From: Bacteroidales bacterium
Lineage (GTDB): Bacteria; Bacteroidota; Bacteroidia; Bacteroidales; F082
Reading direction: 5' to 3'
NCBI GenBank assembly: GCA_017428285.1
Contig: JAFRRE010000019.1
Location: 1 to 11,826, forward strand
DNA: 11,826 nt
The position numbers and the translations under genes are program-made. Positions within the stretch are counted from its first letter, which is position 1. Every line of letters begins with the position of its first letter. The notes under the pieces are model-generated. The model did no database searches, had not been told where the DNA came from, and saw only the letters and a list, made by a program, of their open reading frames with translations. This document shows positions 1-6,007 of this stretch, piece after piece.

Positions 1-21
1 CAGGATCAAACTCTTCGTTGT
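1..21 (-). rRNA. 16S rRNA, 5' end only (runs off left edge)
   Basis: Read on the minus strand, positions 16 to 1 are GAAGAGTTTGATCCTG, the near-universal 5' end of bacterial 16S rRNA (the 27F primer site region). By comparison with the E. coli 5' end, the mature RNA should start near position 21. Only about 21 nt of the gene are inside the window; the rest lies to the left. The promoter and leader at 22-243 belong to this rRNA operon. Confidence 0.93.
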
Positions 22-207
22 AGTATTGTACTTCTTGTTTCTGTTCTGAATCTCGGGTTCCGCCTTCGTTCTCTTGTGTTCCTTTTCCCGTGTCCGCCTC
101 CCGTCTCCACGACGGATGCGGACCGTTTTCTTGTGCTGGCCTCAAGCTTTCAAAGAACTTTGCGCTTCCCTTTTCCCTTCAAATCAACCCCTCTTTTTTG
201 TGGAAGC
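22..207 (-). other. rRNA operon leader with hairpin and boxA-like site
   Basis: This is the transcribed leader between the predicted rRNA start (near 207) and mature 16S. On the minus strand it is purine-rich and has no convincing coding sequence. It holds a strong imperfect hairpin at 92-123: GTCCGC (92-97) pairs with GCGGAC (118-123), and CCGTC (101-105) with GACGG (111-115), around a 5-nt loop. At 148-160 the minus strand reads AAGTTCTTTGAAA. This resembles the GTTCTTTGA element often seen before 16S in Bacteroidota and may be a boxA-like antitermination site. Processing and antitermination roles are inferred from position. Confidence 0.6.
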
Positions 208-213
208 GGATTG

Positions 214-243
214 CAAAGGTACGACCTTTTTGGAAACTGGCAA
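214..243 (-). promoter_or_regulatory. rRNA promoter (Bacteroidota -33/-7 type)
   Basis: On the minus strand a TTG (243-241) is followed after 19 bp by TACCTTTG (221-214), fitting the Bacteroidota primary-sigma consensus TTG-N19-TAnnTTTG. The DNA upstream (244-270) is A/T-rich and could act as an UP-like element. Transcription should start near 207 and run left into 16S. Confidence 0.8.
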
Positions 244-310
244 TCAAAAAATTCAATTATTTTTGATAAAACATTATACTATTTTGAAAACCAGTCAAAT
301 AAAATTTTAA

Positions 311-324
311 TTTTTTATAAAAAA
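311..324. other. AT palindrome between the AlbA_2 gene and the rRNA promoter
   Basis: T6-A-T-A6 is a perfect AT-only palindrome, about 30 bp past the stop of the minus-strand AlbA_2 gene. It could give a weak terminator or simply be part of the AT-rich DNA upstream of the rRNA promoter. There is no GC stem, so a terminator call is not secure. The rest of 244-355 shows no gene. Confidence 0.25.
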
Positions 325-355
325 GACATAAATTAATGCATAAAATGGAGGTGTA

Positions 356-1048
356 TTAGTCGTTTTCTGAGGACTGAGTGAGCCGAAAAACCGTGTTTTG
401 GTTGGTTTGGATGAGCTCAATGGTACCCACAAGGATGAAATCGGCGAGGATGGCCTCCGCTCTCCTTTTATTAATATGTGCGATCTGTTGGAACTCATGA
501 AGCGTGATTTCCTCGTGTTCAGTGAGGTAGTGGAGGAGTTGTGTCTCGGTCTCGGTGAACGAAATCTTCGCAGGTTTCGCGAACTTGTCGGATTTCCACA
601 CCTTAATTAATACGCTGTCGGCGACCAGATTCTCATCTTTGACGCGGACAAAGATCTTATAATTGCCTTGATTGTCAGGGGCTTTGTGCTTGTGATGCTT
701 GTCTTTAGGGATGATGACTTCGAGCACGGTCTTCCCGTTGATCTCCCATTCCTCGGTGGTGTATTCCACTTTGGGCTGGCAATACATCTCAGCAGCGGCT
801 TGGATCATGTGAATTTCCTCGTCGGAACGGACACCAGCGATGGCACCGTTGTCCTTGACGCCAACCAAGAGCCGTCCGCCATCGGTGTTGGCGAAAGCAG
901 CCAATGAACGCGCGATGCGCCGACTGTCTGAAATCTCGAACTTGAAATCGAGCATCTGATGTTCACCCTCGAGGATGAGGTTTTGGATATGGTGTTCCTT
1001 TTTTCTCACAGCGGGCAAAGATAGCGTATTTTTTCGATACGGGAGCAT
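356..1048 (-). CDS. AlbA_2/Schlafen-type putative DNA-binding or ATP-binding protein
   Basis: The product (230 aa from this start) has an AlbA_2 (Schlafen-AAA_4 like) domain over about residues 24-140: a GExxxLDFK motif (residues 28-36), then IARSLAAFANTDGG (45-58) and the following LLVGVKDNGAIAGV strand-turn. The C-terminal part (about 165-225) looks like a winged helix. AlbA_2 domains are usually called putative DNA/ATP-binding regulatory domains; no exact reaction is known for this subgroup. The gene stands alone and points the same way as the downstream rRNA operon. Start choice is uncertain: ATG at 1048 keeps the whole domain, while ATG at 955 would cut into the GExxxLDFK motif. A TATCTTTG -7-like element lies inside the 5' coding part (1016-1023), so a GTG at 1009 is a possible leaderless start. 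No signal peptide; probably cytoplasmic. Confidence 0.85.
   Translation of the reverse strand: MLPYRKNTLSLPAVRKKEHHIQNLILEGEHQMLDFKFEISDSRRIARSLAAFANTDGGRLLVGVKDNGAIAGVRSDEEIHMIQAAAEMYCQPKVEYTTEEWEINGKTVLEVIIPKDKHHKHKAPDNQGNYKIFVRVKDENLVADSVLIKVWKSDKFAKPAKISFTETETQLLHYLTEHEEITLHEFQQIAHINKRRAEAILADFILVGTIELIQTNQNTVFRLTQSSEND
1016..1023 (-). promoter_or_regulatory. Candidate -7 element (TATCTTTG) near AlbA_2 start
   Basis: The minus strand reads TATCTTTGC, a full match to TAnnTTTG, but no TTG sits at the expected -33 distance. It lies 25 bp inside the gene if ATG 1048 is used, and would start transcription almost exactly at an in-frame GTG (1009). It may be the real promoter of a shorter product or a chance match. 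Confidence 0.35.
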
Positions 1049-1269
1049 CACTATATAAATAAGGTGTAAGTTGGGAGGAGAAAATAAGAGCATCGGGGAG
1101 ATAGACTGAAGGGAAGAAAGAGTGGAGTGGGGAAGAAATCCGGAAAGCGGGAAAAGGCATTTTTAGGCCATTGTAGCGTGTTTGCATTTGGGATGATTCT
1201 GGAGTCCAACCGAGGAAGAAAAACGCCAAATTCGAGACGTTTACTTTCATTTTATTACTTAAGGAGTCA

Positions 1270-1286
1270 AGTTTACAGAAATAAAT
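1270..1286 (+). repeat. Direct repeat copy 1 (17 bp)
   Basis: AGTTTACAGAAATAAAT occurs here and again, identically, at 1587-1603, so the copy starts are 317 bp apart. The two copies bracket the most AT-rich part of the spacer. They could be duplicated regulator sites (each contains TTTACA) or the flanks of a lost or inserted segment. Confidence 0.7.
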
Positions 1287-1586
1287 AGTAATTATATAAA
1301 ATGCTAATATTCAATTAATTATGAATTATTTACATAAATAAATGTTTACAATATACAAATGTAAATATTTTATATCTTTACAATTATTGAATAATCATCA
1401 ATAGATTGAAATAAAAATCGATAATTCAGTATTTTAATATAAATAACTTGAAGTAAAATATGAAAAAAATGTCGATTTTCTGCTGAATATCAGAATTATT
1501 GGTTTAAATATTTTAATTTACTGATAAATAGAAAAATATAACAAATAATATAGGAAATTACTTCAAGTATTTATGTTCTTTATTTG

Positions 1587-1603
1587 AGTTTACAGAAATA
1601 AAT
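1587..1603 (+). repeat. Direct repeat copy 2 (17 bp)
   Basis: Second exact copy of AGTTTACAGAAATAAAT. It lies 34 bp before the -7 box of the XRE gene, so it is well placed to bind a regulator or to act as an upstream promoter element. Confidence 0.7.
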
Positions 1604-1612
1604 TTCCTTGAC

Positions 1613-1645
1613 TTGTGATATGTAATAAATAATTGTTTACCTTTG
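1613..1645 (+). promoter_or_regulatory. Promoter of the XRE gene
   Basis: TACCTTTG at 1638-1645 matches the -7 consensus TAnnTTTG exactly. A TTG at 1613-1615 could serve as the -33 element, although its 22-bp spacing is longer than the usual 19-20. The start of transcription would be near 1651, giving a leader of about 40 nt before the ATG at 1693. Confidence 0.6.
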
Positions 1646-1650
1646 TAAAC
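1635..1650. promoter_or_regulatory. Palindromic operator candidate over the -7 box
   Basis: GTTTAC-CTTT-GTAAAC is a perfect 6+6 inverted repeat with a 4-bp centre. It covers the whole -7 element of the XRE gene, so a dimer bound here would block RNA polymerase. The natural candidate is the XRE protein itself (autorepression). Related half-sites recur upstream at 1272, 1329, 1345, 1360, 1377 and 1589. Confidence 0.55.
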
Positions 1651-1679
1651 TGAAAATGGAGTGAAAACTGAATTTTTTT

Positions 1680-1684
1680 GGAGG
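1680..1684 (+). promoter_or_regulatory. Shine-Dalgarno GGAGG fixing the XRE start
   Basis: GGAGG lies 8 nt before ATG 1693 and supports that start over the in-frame TTG at 1678. A clear Shine-Dalgarno is unusual here: the FKBP lipoprotein genes downstream lack one, as is common in Bacteroidota. Confidence 0.6.
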
Positions 1685-1692
1685 ATACAGTC

Positions 1693-2130
1693 ATGGAAAA
1701 CTCAGAAATGAAAGACAGAATTGCCCACATCATTAGGGCAAAGAATTTGACCGCCGCCGAATTTGCCCTTCGGTTGGGCATCCAACCGTCGAATATTTCC
1801 CACCTCTTGTCGGGACGCAACAACCCGAGTTTAGACTTTGTCAAGAAGCTCAAAGAGACCTTCCCGGAGTACAGTTTAGAGTGGATTATTTTTGGTCGTG
1901 GTCCCATAACGGTCTCCGAACCGTTCGCGCCTGTCACCCCTATTGAGCCTGTCTTTACGGATACGTATGATGAAATTCCTGTGGAACCGATGGCGGAAGA
2001 AACGCTGTTTGACCAGCCCAAGGCTGAAGAAAAACGACTTGACCAGTTGATGCCTTCTCCTACCGGGACCTTGAAACAAATCATTCTGGTCTATTCCGAC
2101 AACTCTTTTGAGCAATTATCGCCTCGCTAA
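1693..2130 (+). CDS. XRE-family helix-turn-helix regulator
   Basis: The 145-aa product starts with an XRE/Cro-type (HTH_3) domain over about residues 7-62. It has the scanning and recognition helices (TAAEFALRLGIQPSNISHLL) and the following GRNNPSLDFVKKL segment. A short conserved-looking tail, SLEWIIFGRGP, is seen in many Bacteroidota XRE proteins. The rest is a proline- and acid-rich, probably disordered tail with a short C-terminal end. There is no signal peptide; it is a cytoplasmic DNA-binding protein. The ATG is set by a GGAGG 8 nt upstream. The promoter's -7 box lies inside a perfect palindrome, which suggests autoregulation. The DHH gene downstream has its own -7 box, so co-transcription is possible but not required. 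Target genes are unknown. Confidence 0.88.
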   Translation: MENSEMKDRIAHIIRAKNLTAAEFALRLGIQPSNISHLLSGRNNPSLDFVKKLKETFPEYSLEWIIFGRGPITVSEPFAPVTPIEPVFTDTYDEIPVEPMAEETLFDQPKAEEKRLDQLMPSPTGTLKQIILVYSDNSFEQLSPR

Positions 2131-2173
2131 CTGGTTTATAATAATTAATTAGGTGTAAATCCAATAAAAGTTG

Positions 2174-2182
2174 TACCTTTGC
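2174..2182 (+). promoter_or_regulatory. -7 promoter element of the DHH/FKBP run
   Basis: TACCTTTGC matches the extended Bacteroidota -7 motif. No clear TTG lies 19-21 bp upstream. Transcription would start near 2187, only a few bases before ATG 2191, so the mRNA may be leaderless or start translation at ATG 2200. Confidence 0.6.
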
Positions 2183-2190
2183 AGGCTTTT

Positions 2191-3222
2191 ATGGAAGTTA
2201 TGCAAGTAGAACCCTTTTATGAGCGCTTTGACGCTGTAATTCAATCACCTAAACGCATTGTTCTGGCCTGCCACGTCAATCCTGACGGCGACGCTATCGG
2301 TTCGGTTTTGGCTATGTCGGAGTTCTTACGCGCCTTCGGACATGAGGTGAAAATGGTGGTCGCCAACGATTTTCCCGAGTTCTTGCATTGGATGCCTGAC
2401 TCGGAGTCCATCTTGGTTTTTGAACAACAAGCAGAGGCTTGCAAGGCTGCCATCGCCGAGGCTGAATGCATTATGATGTTGGATTTCAACAGTTTGTCGC
2501 GTAGTGGCATCTTGCATAACGAAATCGGAAAGACACGTTGTCCAAGAGTGCTGATCGATCATCACAGAGATCCCGAAGAAAGTATGTTTTATTGCTTGTA
2601 CTCAAGCACTTGCGTTTCGAGTACCTGCGAGATTGTGACCGAAATCCTCCTGCATTACGGGAAACAGTATTTGACGGAGAACATTTCCACCAACCTCTTG
2701 GTGGGCATCATGACGGATACGGGCTCGTTTGCGCATTCCATCTATCATCCACGGACGTTTGAGTTGGTCAGTGTCTTGGTGGAGAAAGCAATGCCCTATA
2801 GTTATGTTCATGAAATGGTCTATGACACAATGTCGGAGAACCGGCTTCGTCTGTTGGGTTTTGCCATCAACAATAGGATGGAGGTGCTCGATGCGTATTC
2901 GACTGCCATTATTGCGCTGAATAAGAGCGATTTGGATAGCTTTAATTATCAGACGGGCGACACGGAAGGTGTGGTCAATTTCCCGCTATCGATGAAGAAA
3001 ATCAATATGGCCGTGTTGGTGACCGAGCGCCAGGACCAGATCAGGCTGTCGTTCAGGTCGAAAGGATCGTTCTCGGTGCACGAATTGGCCAACAAGTATT
3101 TCAAAGGTGGCGGCCACACCAATGCGGCGGGGGGCACGTTGACGTGTTCATTTGAAGAAGCGGTGGAACGGTTGAAATCGGTTTTGCCGGAATACAAGGA
3201 AAGGTTGAATCAAACGGAATGA
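2191..3222 (+). CDS. DHH-family phosphoesterase, NrnA-like
   Basis: The 343-aa product has the full DHH/DHHA1 layout of NrnA-type bifunctional enzymes (oligoribonuclease/nanoRNase and pAp phosphatase). Visible motifs are HVNPDGDAIGS (residues 28-38, metal ligands H28, D32, D34), MLDFNSLSR (96-104, D98), IDHH (122-125), GIMTDTGSF (172-180, D176) and the C-terminal DHHA1 substrate loop GGGHTNAAGG (306-315). All expected metal-binding residues are present, so it should be active, hydrolysing short RNA or pAp in the cytoplasm with Mn2+. Some relatives act on cyclic dinucleotides or their linear products, so substrate remains open. A TACCTTTGC -7 box ends at 2182; ATG 2191 is chosen, with ATG 2200 (residue 4) as alternative. 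The stop overlaps the next ATG (ATGA at 3219-3222), indicating translational coupling to the GldI-like gene. Confidence 0.92.
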   Translation: MEVMQVEPFYERFDAVIQSPKRIVLACHVNPDGDAIGSVLAMSEFLRAFGHEVKMVVANDFPEFLHWMPDSESILVFEQQAEACKAAIAEAECIMMLDFNSLSRSGILHNEIGKTRCPRVLIDHHRDPEESMFYCLYSSTCVSSTCEIVTEILLHYGKQYLTENISTNLLVGIMTDTGSFAHSIYHPRTFELVSVLVEKAMPYSYVHEMVYDTMSENRLRLLGFAINNRMEVLDAYSTAIIALNKSDLDSFNYQTGDTEGVVNFPLSMKKINMAVLVTERQDQIRLSFRSKGSFSVHELANKYFKGGGHTNAAGGTLTCSFEEAVERLKSVLPEYKERLNQTE

Positions 3223-3746
3223 AGAAGTATTGCAAATATCTGATAATGTTGCTCTTGATTTCGTTTTTCTCCTGTGAAGAAAAACCTCAGAAGCCCACTG
3301 TTCCTGTCTCAAAAACGGAGATGAAGAACAGTATGGAGACAGCTAACCGCTACTTGCTGAATGAGGAAGAGGAGGATATTGCGAACTACATCAAGCGACA
3401 TGGATTGGAGATGACTTCAACGGGCACGGGCTTGCGCTATCAGATTCTGAAGCAAGGTTCGGAGAAACGGATCGAAAAAGGGGAGAAAGTGACCTTGGAA
3501 TATGAGCTTGGCTCTATTGCTGGGGATTTGTTCTATTCGTCTGAAAGAGACGGTGTCAAGTCGTTCGTCGTGGGCGAAGGCGGTGTGGAGACCGGTCTGG
3601 ATGAGGCTATGACCTATCTGCATCGTGGCGATGAGGCCAAACTGATCATCCCCTTCCATTTGGCTTACGGCCTACATGGCGACGACAACCGCATTCCTGA
3701 GTATGCGACTTTGGTTTATTCGATTAAAGTAATAGATAATCAATAA
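3219..3746 (+). CDS. GldI-like FKBP-type lipoprotein
   Basis: The 175-aa product begins with a lipoprotein signal: KK, a hydrophobic stretch, and Cys19 after FFS (a phenylalanine at -3 is loose for a lipobox but tolerated in Bacteroidota). A helical segment (about 34-65, EEEEDIANYIKRHGLEM) leads into one FKBP domain (about 70-172) with GTGLRYQI, GDEAKLIIPFHLAYG and ATLVYSIKVID. The arrangement closely resembles GldI, the FKBP lipoprotein needed for gliding and T9SS-dependent motility in Flavobacteria. Some FKBP12-type catalytic positions are changed: the floor tryptophan is Leu (GVETGLDEA) and the Phe-Asp pair is Phe-Tyr, so isomerase activity may be weak. It overlaps the DHH gene by ATGA and is followed 3 bp later by the next FKBP gene. 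Location: periplasmic or outer-membrane lipoprotein. The GldI name is an assignment by resemblance, not proof of gliding. Confidence 0.88.
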   Translation: MKKYCKYLIMLLLISFFSCEEKPQKPTVPVSKTEMKNSMETANRYLLNEEEEDIANYIKRHGLEMTSTGTGLRYQILKQGSEKRIEKGEKVTLEYELGSIAGDLFYSSERDGVKSFVVGEGGVETGLDEAMTYLHRGDEAKLIIPFHLAYGLHGDDNRIPEYATLVYSIKVIDNQ

Positions 3747-3749
3747 GTT

Positions 3750-5057
3750 ATGAAGAGAAGTTATGTTTTATTCTCAATGGTTTGCCTTTCGGCAGTGATG
3801 CTGTTTACGGCTTGTACGCAGAAGTTTCCAGGCTACAAAAAGACGCAAAACGGCTTGTACTATAAGTTCCACAGCCAGAACACTTCGGCCACTCAGCCCC
3901 AATTATCGGATTTCCTGAAGGTGGACATGACCTGCTATCTGAACGATTCCTTGTATTATGATTGGCAAGGCGCTCAGCATGAGGTGTACACTCAACTGAG
4001 GGATCCGATTTTTGAGGGTGATTTGCAGGAGGCATACGCCATGATGCATGTCGGCGATTCGGCTTCGTTCTATGTAAAGGCGGATTCGGTGGCGGCATTG
4101 TATTATCAACAGGATCCGAATGTGGTCGGATTGAAGCCGGATGACTATTTCCGCTATGAGGTGAAACTGGTGGAAGTGAAGTCGGAGGAGGCTTTTATGG
4201 CCGAATTGGAAATGATGAAAGAAGTGATGAAGGAAGCTTCGAAGAAGGCGTTAGAAGATTATATTGCTGCAAATAATATCAGTGTAACTCCAGAACCTTC
4301 AGGTGCTTACATTATACCGTTGGAGAAAGGCAAAGGCCGTTGCCCTGTGAAAGGTGAGAAGGTCGAGCTTGACTTTTCAGCCACTTTGTTGGATGGCCAA
4401 TCGGTGGGCAGCACTTTCGACAGCCCCGAAAAGTTCTCCTTTGTCTTGGGTGAAGGCAACACCATTCAAGGTTGGGAGGAGGTTGTGCCGAAAATGCATC
4501 TCGGTGAGCGTGTGACGGCCATCATTCCGTTCGACTTGGCCTATGGCGAACGTGCCGTTGGCTCGATTCCAGCTTATTCCAATCTGGTGTACGACATTAA
4601 GTTGCTGAAAATCACCACGGCAGCTGAGTTGAAAGCTGAGAATGAAAAGGCCATGCAAGCCTTGAAGGCTGATTCGGAAAAGGCCTTCTTTGACTATTTG
4701 AAAGCCAACAACATTACGGATTATACAGCTTCGGGACTGTTTTTCAACAAGTCGGTGACCACCGAGGGTGCGCAGCCGCAAGAGGGACAGATTGCTCGAA
4801 TCAAGTTCGCAGCCTCCTATCTTAACGGTACGCCATTGGGTGACTCCGAGCAGTTGGGCGACCATTATGATGTCGTGATTGGTGAAGGTAAAGTGCTGAA
4901 AGGCCTTGAGGAAGCCGTAACCATGATGCGGGTGGGAGAGAAGGCCCGCTTTGTGTTGCCATACACTTTGGCCTATGGCACCAATGCCTTTGGTAGCATC
5001 CCGGCCTATTCCAACCTTGTCTTCGATGTGGAGCTATTGGATGTTTTGAATAAGTAA
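3750..5057 (+). CDS. Three-domain FKBP-like lipoprotein
   Basis: The 435-aa product has a lipoprotein signal (Cys22 after LFTA) and three FKBP-like domains: about 28-144, 184-288 and 328-432, joined by charged helical linkers (145-175 and 290-322). Domain 1 is highly divergent but shares GYKKTxxGLYYKF and MMHVGDSASF with the two genes downstream. Domain 2 keeps the core tryptophan (QGW, Trp242) and AYG, but the active-site Phe-Asp is Val-Gly and the leading Tyr is Phe. Domain 3 keeps AYG but has Leu for the tryptophan and lacks the Phe-Asp pair. The fold is clear from recurring IPxxLAYG and SIPAYSNLVYDIKLL signatures; catalysis is doubtful. It starts 3 bp after the GldI-like stop with no Shine-Dalgarno. 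Likely an envelope chaperone or binding protein. Confidence 0.88.
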   Translation: MKRSYVLFSMVCLSAVMLFTACTQKFPGYKKTQNGLYYKFHSQNTSATQPQLSDFLKVDMTCYLNDSLYYDWQGAQHEVYTQLRDPIFEGDLQEAYAMMHVGDSASFYVKADSVAALYYQQDPNVVGLKPDDYFRYEVKLVEVKSEEAFMAELEMMKEVMKEASKKALEDYIAANNISVTPEPSGAYIIPLEKGKGRCPVKGEKVELDFSATLLDGQSVGSTFDSPEKFSFVLGEGNTIQGWEEVVPKMHLGERVTAIIPFDLAYGERAVGSIPAYSNLVYDIKLLKITTAAELKAENEKAMQALKADSEKAFFDYLKANNITDYTASGLFFNKSVTTEGAQPQEGQIARIKFAASYLNGTPLGDSEQLGDHYDVVIGEGKVLKGLEEAVTMMRVGEKARFVLPYTLAYGTNAFGSIPAYSNLVFDVELLDVLNK

Positions 5058-5091
5058 ATAATTATTAATCAACAATTTAATACTAACAAAA

Positions 5092-6006
5092 ATGAAAAAA
5101 AGTATCTTTTCAATGGCCATGTTGGCCATCATGCTGATGAGTACCCTGAGTGCTTGCACCGACAATTCACCTTATCCAGGCTACAAGAAAACAGCCACAG
5201 GGTTGTATTACCAGTTTTTCAATGAGAACAAAGAGGCTGCTCAGCCTCAAGTGGGCGATTTGATGGATTTGGCCATCTGCTGCACTGTAAACGACACCAC
5301 CATCATTGTTCCCAAAGGACCGAACACGTTGCCTTTGGAGACTCCTTTGTTTGCTGGCGACTTCTATGAGGGCATGGCCATGATGCACAAAGGCGACTCT
5401 GCCTCGTTCATCGTGAACATCGACTCTACTTTCATCAAGTGGTTCCATCAACCCAGCCTGCCTGCTGAGTTCAAGTCGACCGACGTGATGCGTTTCGAAG
5501 TCCGTTTGGATGACTTCTATCCCGAGAGCGAATATGCCGCTCGTTTGGGTGCCAAGATCAAGAAGGATGCCGAAGCAAGAATCGAAAAGATGAAGGCCGA
5601 CCATCCCGAGGAGACCGCCACGGCTGCTCAGCAACTGACTGAATATCTGGCCAAAAACAAGATTACGGTTGAGCCTACTGCCTCTGGTCTGTACTATGTG
5701 ATGACCCAGGAAGGCAATGGCGAGAAACCTGAGGTTGGACAAATGGTGCAAGTGCACTACACTGGCAAACTGCTTGACGGTACCGTGTTTGATTCCTCCG
5801 TCGAGAGAGGCGAGCCTATCAGCATCCCGATTGGTGTCGGTCAGGTCATTCCTGGTTGGGACGAGGGCATTCAGATGATGTCGAAAGGCGAAAAGGGCGT
5901 GCTCTACATTCCTTATTATCTGGCTTATGGCGACAGACAGGCTGGCGATAAGATCACTCCTTTCTCCAACTTGATGTTTGAAGTAGAACTTGTTGACTTC
6001 CAATAA
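5092..6006 (+). CDS. Two-domain FKBP peptidyl-prolyl isomerase lipoprotein
   Basis: The 304-aa product has a lipoprotein signal (Cys22 after LSA), a divergent N-terminal FKBP-like domain (about 29-142, with PGYKKTATGLYYQF and MMHKGDSASF), a long charged helix (145-190) and a canonical C-terminal FKBP domain (about 197-304). The last domain has essentially the full FKBP12 active-site set: Tyr223 (VHYTGKLLDG), Phe233-Asp234 (VFDSS), Val252-Ile253 and Trp256 (QVIPGW), Tyr279 (AYG) and Phe296. It is the only one of nine FKBP-like domains here that does, so it is the probable prolyl cis-trans isomerase (EC 5.2.1.8) of the cluster, acting in the periplasm or at the outer membrane. A helix-plus-FKBP layout recalls FkpA/Mip enzymes. 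The 34-bp A/T-rich gap before it has no obvious promoter, so it is probably in the same transcript. Confidence 0.92.
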   Translation: MKKSIFSMAMLAIMLMSTLSACTDNSPYPGYKKTATGLYYQFFNENKEAAQPQVGDLMDLAICCTVNDTTIIVPKGPNTLPLETPLFAGDFYEGMAMMHKGDSASFIVNIDSTFIKWFHQPSLPAEFKSTDVMRFEVRLDDFYPESEYAARLGAKIKKDAEARIEKMKADHPEETATAAQQLTEYLAKNKITVEPTASGLYYVMTQEGNGEKPEVGQMVQVHYTGKLLDGTVFDSSVERGEPISIPIGVGQVIPGWDEGIQMMSKGEKGVLYIPYYLAYGDRQAGDKITPFSNLMFEVELVDFQ

Positions 6007-6007
6007 A

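Larger units (their letters stand above)
1094..1634. other. Gene-free spacer, strongly AT-rich from about 1260
   Basis: Positions 1094-1260 are of ordinary composition and lie upstream of the AlbA_2 gene; I see no recognisable protein there. From about 1260 to 1634 the DNA is very AT-rich with stops in all frames. It contains a 17-bp direct repeat, an ACTTGAAGT inverted pair (1446-1456 and 1558-1568), and several TTTACA/TGTAAA hexamers. It reads as a regulatory region for the XRE gene to the right or an AT-rich insertion scar. No RNA gene is recognised. Confidence 0.6.

Noticed and set aside
74..336. Plus-strand frames across the rRNA leader
   Set aside because: They lie antisense to the 16S leader and promoter, and their translations are Pro/Phe-rich without domain content.
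963..1250. 95-codon minus-strand frame overlapping the 5' end of the AlbA_2 gene
   Set aside because: No recognisable domain or promoter, and half of it is out of frame over a clearly coding AlbA_2 region. A real small gene at 1094-1250 cannot be fully excluded.
1270..1603. CRISPR array or insertion sequence in the AT-rich spacer
   Set aside because: Only two copies of one repeat, no regular spacers, no transposase, and no terminal inverted repeats.
1590..2084. Minus-strand frame opposite the XRE gene
   Set aside because: Shadow of the XRE coding sequence; the plus strand has an HTH domain, Shine-Dalgarno and promoter.
5990..6007. In-frame TTG start for the last FKBP gene, overlapping the previous gene
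   Set aside because: It would add six residues before the signal peptide; ATG 6008, one base after the previous stop, gives a normal lipoprotein start.
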